A stretch of DNA of 5,347 nt from Chloroflexota bacterium (lineage in GTDB: Bacteria; Chloroflexota; Ktedonobacteria; Ktedonobacterales; JACDGC01). Each line of letters opens with the position of its first letter. Position 1 is the stretch's first letter. The stretch is taken from contig JAKAOI010000193.1 in NCBI GenBank assembly GCA_021812265.1, positions 1-5,347 on the forward strand. The letters run 5' to 3'. The notes beneath the pieces are model-generated. The model had not been told where the DNA came from. It saw nothing but the letters and a program-made list of their open reading frames with translations, and did not search any database. A program made the position numbers and the translations under genes. This document shows, one piece after another, positions 1 to 4,192 of the stretch.

Positions 1-14
1 AGCACTGCCAAGAA

Positions 15-74
15 CGCGCAAGAGGTATCATCTCCTTTTGCGCGGAATTTGGGATATCCCCAAAATATTATTTT
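15..74 (+). terminator. Tandem hairpins with T-rich tail, possible terminator of an upstream gene
   Basis: Two adjacent inverted repeats are visible. The first pairs CGCGCAA (15-21) with TTGCGCG (38-44) and has a smaller GAG/CTC inner stem. The second pairs TTTGGG (48-53) with CCCAAA (59-64) around a 5-base loop and contains the palindrome GGGATATCCC. The second is followed by ATATTATTTT (65-74), a loose T-rich tract on the plus strand. This would fit a factor-independent terminator for a plus-strand gene lying left of the window. The tail is interrupted by A, and no upstream gene is visible, so the call is tentative. The first hairpin is stronger but has no T-run of its own. Confidence 0.35.
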
Positions 75-103
75 CAATGTTCTATAACACTTGCTTGGTT
101 GCA

Positions 104-114
104 TGGTATATAAT
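104..114 (+). promoter_or_regulatory. Extended -10 promoter candidate for the winged-helix gene
   Basis: TGG followed by TATATAAT reads as an extended -10 element (TGn plus TATATA, or TATAAT at 109-114) about 80 bases before the start codon at 195. No good -35 hexamer lies 16-18 bases upstream, which is tolerable for extended -10 promoters. The surrounding DNA is AT-rich, so chance TATAAT-like words are expected. Confidence 0.4.
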
Positions 115-130
115 TGATATTATTACAAGC

Positions 131-162
131 TAAACTACTATATTGTTTCAAACAGCAGTTTA
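131..162. repeat. Inverted repeat in the 5' leader of the winged-helix gene
   Basis: TAAACT (131-136) is mirrored by AGTTTA (157-162), with a second small palindrome, TGTTT-C-AAACA (144-154), between them. It lies between the candidate -10 and the start codon, where either a repressor operator or an mRNA hairpin could act. The adjacent gene encodes a winged-helix protein, so self-regulation is a possibility, but this is inference. Short AT-rich inverted repeats also arise by chance. Confidence 0.25.
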
Positions 163-194
163 CTGATCCTTATCTATGGAGTCATTGTTAGATC

Positions 195-926
195 ATGGAA
201 CTAAGCGAAAGTATAAAAATTGCCATTGAATTTACTATTGAAGAACTCGAATCCGAAATCGTAAAGTTAAACGATTCAGCTATCATGGCGCTGCAGCAGA
301 AAAAAACCACTGAAGCAATTACCACTACCCACATCCTTGAGAAGATTGAACTGATTTTAAATCAAATGCAAAGTATAAAACGAACATGGGAATCTATTTG
401 TCAAGAAAATAACGACACAGTAGAAGAGAAAAATCAGCAATTCATTTCCGATCAAGGAGTACAAACTCCTTCAGAGTCAAACCCTCCACAACATGAAATC
501 GCGTCTCCCCCACCATTGGAACAGAGTGCGTCTAATTTATCCCCCAATGATCTTTCACCCTCTCATCAGCAGATAAACAACAGACAAAAATATATTATTT
601 ATGGTGGGAAAAAAACACCGGAAGAAGATTATCTCGTTCCTCTGCTAACTGCTTTAGTGGAATTAGGCGGATCTGCCCGAGTTGCCACTGTCATTGATCG
701 AGTGGGTGAAATGATGAAAGATAAATTAAATGAAACTGACCGGGAAAAACTGTCATCCAATAATTCTATTCGCTGGAAAAATACGGTTCAATGGTTGCGT
801 CTCAGATTAATTGAACGAGGATATATGTCTTCAAGTACACCCTATGGAATTTGGGGAATTTCAGAAAAAGGCAGACAATATCTTTACTTAGTGAATAACA
901 ATTTGCCAAATGAAGATATATTGTAA
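195..926 (+). CDS. Winged-helix (Mrr_N-like) domain protein of unknown function
   Basis: The product is 243 aa and I do not recognise it as a named gene. Residues 1-80 are acidic and predicted helical, with heptad-like hydrophobics that could form a coiled coil. Residues 84-130 are a Pro/Ser/Gln/Asn-rich linker. Residues about 143-232 resemble the Mrr_N winged helix, the non-catalytic DNA-binding domain found in Mrr restriction proteins and many orphan regulators. Visible marks are the LLTALVELGG helix, the RVATVIDRV helix, the RWKNTVQWLRLRL recognition-helix region, and the wing GIWGISEKGRQYL. No Mrr nuclease motif is present, so this is not a restriction enzyme by itself. It probably binds DNA or mediates protein contacts; that is inference. 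The start is ATG 195, with a GGAG at 178-181 whose 13-base spacing is long. GC in sampled lines is about 32-43%, lower than the genes to its right, which could mean separate ancestry. It converges on the HAD gene. Confidence 0.8.
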   Translation: MELSESIKIAIEFTIEELESEIVKLNDSAIMALQQKKTTEAITTTHILEKIELILNQMQSIKRTWESICQENNDTVEEKNQQFISDQGVQTPSESNPPQHEIASPPPLEQSASNLSPNDLSPSHQQINNRQKYIIYGGKKTPEEDYLVPLLTALVELGGSARVATVIDRVGEMMKDKLNETDREKLSSNNSIRWKNTVQWLRLRLIERGYMSSSTPYGIWGISEKGRQYLYLVNNNLPNEDIL

Positions 927-1085
927 ACCAGCGCCTATTTTATACGTATGTTTGACGCTATAAAGATCCCATATAGTCGGCCATTGTGGCTATCTTGGCG
1001 ATTTTACTGCGCCGCAAGGCGGACCCATTTAAAATGGTTATCGCATATTCCGCTTTGTTGCATCATCTGCTTCTGTTTAAATTCT
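927..1085. other. Convergent intergenic gap, no gene seen
   Basis: These 159 bases separate the stop of the winged-helix gene from the stop of the minus-strand HAD gene. Short inverted repeats are present: GCCA/TGGC around TTG (about 979-989), CCGC/GCGG around AAG (about 1011-1021) and CCATTT/AAATGG (about 1024-1036). None is followed by a convincing T-run on either strand, so I cannot point to a clear terminator for either gene. No RNA gene is recognisable. Confidence 0.5.
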
Positions 1086-1859
1086 CTATAAATCCAGCAA
1101 TATCGGAACTTCCGCTAAACTGCTGATGACGGGGCATCCCATTGTTTTGCTGTCGGCGGTTTTACCGCGATTCAACAAAACCGGGTGAATGTTTGAAGCT
1201 CTGGCGCCTAACACATCGTGCAGATATGAATCACCAATGTATATTGCATAATCGCCCAGCGCGTTGGCTCTTTCCAACGCCGTTTCAAACAGCCGAGGAT
1301 CGGGCTTTGCCTTTTGGTGCGCGGCGGAAATAATTAACACATCAAAATAGCGCAGCAACTGATGTTTGCGTAAAATGGCGCCTAAATCGGTGCTCCAATC
1401 TGAAACTATGCCCAATGTAACGTTTCCATGAAGCTTTTCCAGTGTTTCAACCACATCATCATATATTTTCCATGCGTTTTGGCCGCGGCTGTATTGCAAC
1501 GCTTCCATAGCGCAGGGATGCACACTCTCCGGTGGAACAAAATCGGCGGCAATAGCGCTGAAAAAATCAATCCACATCTCCTGAATATGTTTATCGTTAG
1601 CCCAAACACCATCCAAAATCATACCGGATGTTTCAAAACGATGTGACTCCCGTTTCAGTGACCGCATAATATCTGTTAAACTTGTCGGGAAGCCGCTTGC
1701 CGCAAACGCCGACTGGATCAGCGCCGCGGTAGATGGGTATGGATATAGCAGGGTAAAGCCGACATCAAATAACACTGCGCGGATTGATTGTGGATTATGC
1801 AGCCAAGGCTCTTTATTGGCGATATCTTGATTTGCCGCCAGCCAATCTTCATGGTTCAA
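1086..1859 (-). CDS. HAD-superfamily hydrolase lacking the usual second motif I Asp
   Basis: The product is 257 aa. HAD motifs are visible in order. Motif I is LFDVGFTLL, with nucleophile D32. Motif II is GIVSD, with S153. The motif III Lys is K185 in KAKPDP. Motif IV is IYIGDSYLHD, with D210 and D215. The region between residues 45 and 140 fits a helical C1-type cap, so this is a haloacid-dehalogenase-like small-molecule phosphatase or hydrolase. The normal DxD of phosphatases is DxG here: position 34 is Gly instead of the acid/base Asp. This occurs in HDHD3-like and other HAD branches and makes the reaction uncertain; the substrate cannot be read. The start is TTG 1859, supported by GGAGGG at 1869-1874 with 9-base spacing and by an 11-base overlap with the GNAT gene upstream. 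An ATG at 1852 is out of frame. It is the last gene of the operon and probably translationally coupled. Confidence 0.85.
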   Translation of the reverse strand: MNHEDWLAANQDIANKEPWLHNPQSIRAVLFDVGFTLLYPYPSTAALIQSAFAASGFPTSLTDIMRSLKRESHRFETSGMILDGVWANDKHIQEMWIDFFSAIAADFVPPESVHPCAMEALQYSRGQNAWKIYDDVVETLEKLHGNVTLGIVSDWSTDLGAILRKHQLLRYFDVLIISAAHQKAKPDPRLFETALERANALGDYAIYIGDSYLHDVLGARASNIHPVLLNRGKTADSKTMGCPVISSLAEVPILLDL

Positions 1860-2652
1860 AAAACGTAACCCTCCATCTCCCTATATCTCTAAATCCAATT
1901 GCTTTATATACTTTTTCCGCCGCTGTGTTATCAATAAGATAAAACAGATATGGCCGCAGTGAAGCGCGCAGCAACTCAGCGCACAGCGCCGAAACCACTG
2001 CGCCGGCGAATCCTCTGCCTCGCGCTTCGGGTAATGTATACACACTGCCAATCATGGCGGCTGTTGGTGATTCCGCGCTGGTCATAGCTCCCGAAACAAT
2101 AGTTCCGTCGCGATCTTCTGCTATATATACACGCATGCGCGCAATGCGGCCGCTTAATATATCTGTTGTTTTCATAAATGTGTTCTGTTTATAGCCATCG
2201 GTGTTATGGTACAGCCGCGCCAGCGCCTCGGCGTCTTGCAGAACTGCGCGGCGGACAGCGCAATCTGTTTGTTCCGGAATATGCCGGTAGCGATGTTTTG
2301 GCAGCTCCGCGAAATGATGCTGTTCGAATCCTGAAATTGTTTTGTGGCAATATGGCTCCAGCAACTGCATAGCTCTTTCCGGCCCCATAACAAATGAAAT
2401 ATGCGCGCGGTTCAAAGGCTCGGCTAACTGCGCCATTTCATGTTCCCATCCCGGTTCAGCGTATATCGCAGCGGTGTCGCCGACAATCATCAGGATGGCG
2501 CGCACATGGTCGCTGGCTATTCCCCAATAGCTTACACCCTCGGTAAAACCAAAAGAAAATAGTGTGTTGGCGATAAATAGACTATATCCTGTCTCTATTG
2601 CCAGCAGCCGGTGTATTTCTGCCATATCCTGTATTGTAAGAAGTCGCACCAT
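1849..2652 (-). CDS. GNAT-family N-acetyltransferase (FR47-like C-terminal domain)
   Basis: The product is 267 aa from ATG 2652. The frame is open further, to a TTG at 2709, but that start would lie within dgkA and has no ribosome binding site. ATG 2652, 19 bases after the dgkA stop, is the better choice, with only a weak GAGAG upstream. Residues about 131-267 are a GNAT fold. The acetyl-CoA loop is R-G-R-G-F-A at 211-216, preceded by the beta4 strand SVYTLPEA. Motif B is LIDNTAAEKVYKAIGF (239-254), typical of the FR47/GCN5 branch. Residues 1-125 are a less conserved N-terminal region that may be a degenerate GNAT half or a substrate-binding domain. It would transfer an acetyl group from acetyl-CoA to an amine; whether the target is a metabolite, antibiotic or protein cannot be told. 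It overlaps the HAD gene by 11 bases. Confidence 0.85.
   Translation of the reverse strand: MVRLLTIQDMAEIHRLLAIETGYSLFIANTLFSFGFTEGVSYWGIASDHVRAILMIVGDTAAIYAEPGWEHEMAQLAEPLNRAHISFVMGPERAMQLLEPYCHKTISGFEQHHFAELPKHRYRHIPEQTDCAVRRAVLQDAEALARLYHNTDGYKQNTFMKTTDILSGRIARMRVYIAEDRDGTIVSGAMTSAESPTAAMIGSVYTLPEARGRGFAGAVVSALCAELLRASLRPYLFYLIDNTAAEKVYKAIGFRDIGRWRVTFFEP
1869..1874 (-). promoter_or_regulatory. Shine-Dalgarno site that fixes the TTG start of the HAD gene
   Basis: GGAGGG on the minus strand lies 9 bases before TTG 1859, inside the end of the GNAT coding region. It is the best ribosome binding site in the operon apart from those of rpsU and ybeY. It decides for the TTG start over the out-of-frame ATG at 1852, which happens to overlap the GNAT stop. 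Confidence 0.65.
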
Positions 2653-2671
2653 GTTATGGCTCTCAATGCTT

Positions 2672-3115
2672 CTATAATTTAGTGAATAGCGAAATGAGCG
2701 GCGGCGCAAAAACGATAATCCCGATAATAACCGCCATGCCGGCGTTTACTAAAACGGCTCCGGCGGCAACATCTTTTGCGCGTTCCGCTAACGGGTGATA
2801 TTCCGGAGAAATAAGATCGACGCACGTTTCAATTACGGTGTTAAACATTTCTGACACCAACACCGAAAGAATAGCGATTGCGATAAAACCAAATTCAATG
2901 AGCGAAATTTTTAGCAGCGCGCCGGCGACAACCGCCAAGATAGCGGCGAAAATGTGAACTCGCATATTGCGCTGTGTTTTTACCGTATACGCAACGCCTC
3001 TAAATGCGTATACAAATCCACGAAAAAAAGACTGCAATTCCGCTTTTGCTGATGAACTGTGTTTTGATCGCAGTCGCGGGTCGGGCTGTTGTGAAGCAGA
3101 TGTGGTATCAGGCAT
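2672..3115 (-). CDS. dgkA: Undecaprenol/diacylglycerol kinase, integral membrane DgkA family
   Basis: The product is 147 aa. It phosphorylates a lipid alcohol with ATP at the inner membrane: undecaprenol in most Gram-positive-type members, diacylglycerol in E. coli. Which applies here is not readable from sequence. Family signatures are S-F-F-R-G-F at about 29-34, N50-M-R-V-H, the catalytic stretch E89-M-F-N92-T-V-I-E96-T-C-V-D100 (equivalent to ExxNTAIExxVD), and H107-P-L-A-E-R-A-K114-D115-V-A-A-G. Three hydrophobic segments fit the trimeric three-helix fold: about 54-72, 74-93 and 117-143. The first 25 residues are a polar N-terminal extension. The start is ATG 3115, 17 bases after the ybeY stop and without a clear Shine-Dalgarno site, suggesting coupling to ybeY translation. 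The ybeY-dgkA pairing is common in bacteria, and the kinase may support cell-wall lipid carrier recycling. Confidence 0.92.
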   Translation of the reverse strand: MPDTTSASQQPDPRLRSKHSSSAKAELQSFFRGFVYAFRGVAYTVKTQRNMRVHIFAAILAVVAGALLKISLIEFGFIAIAILSVLVSEMFNTVIETCVDLISPEYHPLAERAKDVAAGAVLVNAGMAVIIGIIVFAPPLISLFTKL

Positions 3116-3132
3116 AACGACGGTATCCGCAG

Positions 3133-3741
3133 CTATTCTTGGATATTTTCAGCGGCAAGAATTGCGCGCTGAATATGCACCATTGTATTGTATCCCATTT
3201 CACTGAAATCATCGAATCCGATAAGGTGCAGCACGCTATGAGTAAATAAAAAAGCGATTTCAAATAATTCTGAGTGCTCAGCCGCTTTTGCCTGCGCAAA
3301 TATTGTTGGCGCCGACATTAAAATATCTCCCAAATAGAATGGCTGCTGTGCGCTGCCATGCGATTGCAGCGGGTATACTCTGCTGAACACAGCGGCTGGC
3401 GTATTTTCTGTATGGCGATAGGTCATTGGGGAATCGTGTGTATCATCACCCCATTCCCGCGCCGTCCAAGAAAGCTCCGGTGGCAAGGCAACGAGGGGAA
3501 TATCTGCGGAGGGAAAACTGAGTGTATCGGTAGGCGCGTCTACGCCGCGAAATTGGCGATTTGCCCGCTGAATGGCCTTATTGCCGTCAATTGCCACGCT
3601 AAGGTCATACCAACCGCAAAGGCCGGTAAAATACAGCGCTGCTTGAGCAAGAGAATGGAATAAGGGAACAACATCTGCGGAGAGCTGAAATACCTTTGTG
3701 TGCACTGAACAATCAACAGTAACGTATGTTTGCGCAGACAT
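3133..3741 (-). CDS. ybeY: YbeY endoribonuclease/rRNA maturation factor with altered metal site
   Basis: The product is 202 aa. YbeY is a single-strand-specific metal-dependent RNase involved in 16S rRNA 3'-end maturation and late 30S quality control. Visible signatures are N61-R-Q-F-R-G-V-D-A-P-T-D-T-L-S-F-P (61-77), L137-G-D-I-L-M-S (137-143), and the metal-site helix F-T-H168-S-V-L-H172-L-I-G-F-D-D178. The family consensus ends in His (HGxLHLxGYDH); here the third ligand is Asp178 (codon GAT). The protein is longer than the usual 150-170 aa because residues about 85-136 form an extra loop between the SFP and LGDI blocks. The start is ATG 3741 with GGAGG at 3756-3760, at a rather long spacing of 14. 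It follows rpsU by 75 bases, coherent with a shared role in the small subunit. Confidence 0.92.
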   Translation of the reverse strand: MSAQTYVTVDCSVHTKVFQLSADVVPLFHSLAQAALYFTGLCGWYDLSVAIDGNKAIQRANRQFRGVDAPTDTLSFPSADIPLVALPPELSWTAREWGDDTHDSPMTYRHTENTPAAVFSRVYPLQSHGSAQQPFYLGDILMSAPTIFAQAKAAEHSELFEIAFLFTHSVLHLIGFDDFSEMGYNTMVHIQRAILAAENIQE

Positions 3742-3785
3742 AGTAATTATTTGGCCCTCCGCATCATAATTAAGAATAAGCTATG

Positions 3786-3799
3786 TGTGATCCGTCACA
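3786..3799. repeat. TGTGA-N4-TCACA palindrome between rpsU and ybeY
   Basis: This is a perfect 5-base inverted repeat with a 4-base centre (TCCG). It resembles the half-sites of CRP/FNR-family operators, but the spacing is 4 rather than the 6 of CRP. As RNA it would be a short stem with a tetraloop between rpsU and ybeY, with no following U-run, so it is not a terminator. It could mark an internal processing or regulatory site; chance is also possible. Confidence 0.3.
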
Positions 3800-3816
3800 A
3801 AATTATTAGCAAAAGA

Positions 3817-3996
3817 CTAACCGCGGCGCACTTTCTTTCTGCGGGCAGCCTCTTTTTTCTTACGCCGGATGCTGGGTTTTTCGTAGTGTTCGCGGCGGCG
3901 GGCTTCAGCAAGAATTCCGTCCTGCTGAATTTTACGATTGAATTTTTTTAACGCAACGTCAAAATTATCATTTTCAGAAATTTTAATCTCTGACAT
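3817..3996 (-). CDS. rpsU: 30S ribosomal protein S21 (bS21)
   Basis: The product is 59 aa, read from ATG 3996 to TAG 3817-3819. It begins MSEIKISENDNFDVALKKFN and continues with the hallmark S21 block R-K-I-Q-Q-D-G-I-L-A-E-A-R-R-R. It then carries E-H-Y-E-K-P-S and an Arg/Lys-rich tail (R-R-K-K-K-E-A-A-R-R-K-K) that contacts rRNA. S21 sits on the 30S platform near the 3' end of 16S rRNA and aids initiation. Length and charge are typical. The ribosome binding site AAAGGGGTGA has good spacing (8 bases from GGGG to the start codon). The gene is first in the operon, with tandem promoters about 95-170 bases upstream and a leader that can fold over its own ribosome binding site. Its placement beside ybeY links two proteins acting at the 3' end of 16S rRNA. 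Confidence 0.95.
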   Translation of the reverse strand: MSEIKISENDNFDVALKKFNRKIQQDGILAEARRREHYEKPSIRRKKKEAARRKKVRRG

Positions 3997-4060
3997 TCAA
4001 CTCACCCCTTTCTTGGTCGATTTTGGGGGATGAGTGTAGGAACTGTCGTGACGATATCAT
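3983..4060 (-). CDS. Possible 25-codon leader ORF overlapping the rpsU start
   Basis: ATG 4060 opens a 25-codon frame (MISSRQFLHSS...) ending at TAA 3983-3985, 14 bases inside rpsU and in a different frame. It has no well-spaced ribosome binding site: an AAGGAG at 4077-4082 is 17 bases upstream, too far for normal use. If translated, it would run straight through the hairpin that masks the rpsU ribosome binding site and could open it. The peptide itself resembles nothing I recognise. Chance is the default explanation. Confidence 0.15.
   Translation of the reverse strand: MISSRQFLHSSPKIDQERGELNVRD
4000..4035 (-). promoter_or_regulatory. Leader hairpin that masks the rpsU ribosome binding site
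   Basis: On the minus strand, ACTCA-T-CCCC (4035 to 4026) can pair with GGGGTGAGT (4008 to 4000). This is a 9-base-pair stem with one bulged base and a loop of about 17 bases. The 3' arm is the Shine-Dalgarno sequence of rpsU. The fold would lower initiation unless opened by the ribosome, by a protein such as S21 itself, or by an upstream translating ribosome. The complementarity is seen directly; its regulatory role is inferred from how ribosomal-protein leaders commonly work. Confidence 0.5.
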
Positions 4061-4089
4061 GCAGTAGGCTGAACTTTCTCCTTGAACGA

Positions 4090-4118
4090 AGTATACCCTT
4101 TTGGGATGAAGCTTTCAA
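4090..4118 (-). promoter_or_regulatory. Proximal sigma70-type promoter of the rpsU operon
   Basis: On the minus strand, TTGAAA (4113-4118) and TATACT (4090-4095) are separated by exactly 17 bases, close to the sigma70/sigmaA consensus. Initiation near 4083 would give a leader of about 87 bases before rpsU. Confidence 0.6.
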
Positions 4119-4143
4119 TTCCCAGACCAATTCATAGTATACT
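4114..4143 (+). promoter_or_regulatory. Candidate divergent promoter for the lipid kinase gene
   Basis: On the plus strand, TTCAAT (4114-4119) and TATACT (4138-4143) are 18 bases apart. The -10 shares the AGTATACT palindrome with the distal rpsU promoter, so the two genes would share melted DNA. The -35 is weak. The leader to ATG 4193 would be about 43 bases. This is the best plus-strand match in the gap, but weaker than the minus-strand promoters. Confidence 0.4.
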
Positions 4144-4182
4144 TCATGAAAGAAGCTCATGTCAATATTTATGCGGTCTGGG
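4121..4182. repeat. Inverted repeat CCCAGACC / GGTCTGGG flanking the distal rpsU promoter
   Basis: CCCAGACC (4121-4128) is mirrored exactly by GGTCTGGG (4175-4182), with centres 54 bases apart, roughly five helical turns. The left copy lies at the expected start point of the distal rpsU promoter. The right copy lies just upstream of its -35 and overlaps the ribosome binding site of the lipid kinase (GGGGGA, 4180-4185). It may be an operator pair. As RNA it would mask the kinase ribosome binding site only in transcripts that start left of 4121. Confidence 0.4.
4136..4165 (-). promoter_or_regulatory. Distal sigma70-type promoter of the rpsU operon
   Basis: On the minus strand, TTGACA (4160-4165, perfect consensus) and TATACT (4136-4141) are separated by 18 bases. 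Initiation near 4129 would give a leader of about 130 bases. Together with the proximal promoter this makes a tandem pair, common for ribosomal-protein genes. The -10 is part of the palindrome AGTATACT. Confidence 0.7.
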
Positions 4183-4192
4183 GGAACAGATT

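Larger units (their letters stand above)
4088..4145. repeat. Inverted repeat GAAGTATAC / GTATACTTC around the promoters
   Basis: GAAGTATAC (4088-4096) is mirrored by GTATACTTC (4137-4145), with 40 bases between. Each copy carries a minus-strand TATACT -10 hexamer, one for each tandem promoter. The repeat could be two half-sites for a regulator, or a by-product of two similar -10 regions containing the palindrome GTATAC. Confidence 0.4.

Noticed and set aside
948..1091. 47-codon plus-strand frame from ATG 948 in the convergent gap
   Set aside because: It has no ribosome binding site and an odd Cys- and Trp-rich product, and it runs into the end of the HAD gene. It looks like chance.
1850..1852. 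ATG overlapping the GNAT stop (ATGA) as the start of the HAD gene
   Set aside because: It is out of frame with the HAD motifs. TTG 1859 is in frame and has a GGAGGG site at good spacing.
2653..2709. N-terminal extension of the GNAT gene to TTG 2709
   Set aside because: It would overlap dgkA by 38 bases with no ribosome binding site and add a basic stretch not needed for the fold. ATG 2652 fits the operon spacing better.
3358..3663. 101-codon open frame on the plus strand
   Set aside because: It is antisense to ybeY, has no ribosome binding site, and its product resembles no family.
3786..3799. Terminator between rpsU and ybeY
   Set aside because: The stem is only 5 base pairs and has no U-run after it on the minus strand, so read-through into ybeY is expected.
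3730..3951. 73-codon open frame on the plus strand
   Set aside because: It is antisense to rpsU and the rpsU-ybeY gap. The S21 reading on the other strand is unmistakable.
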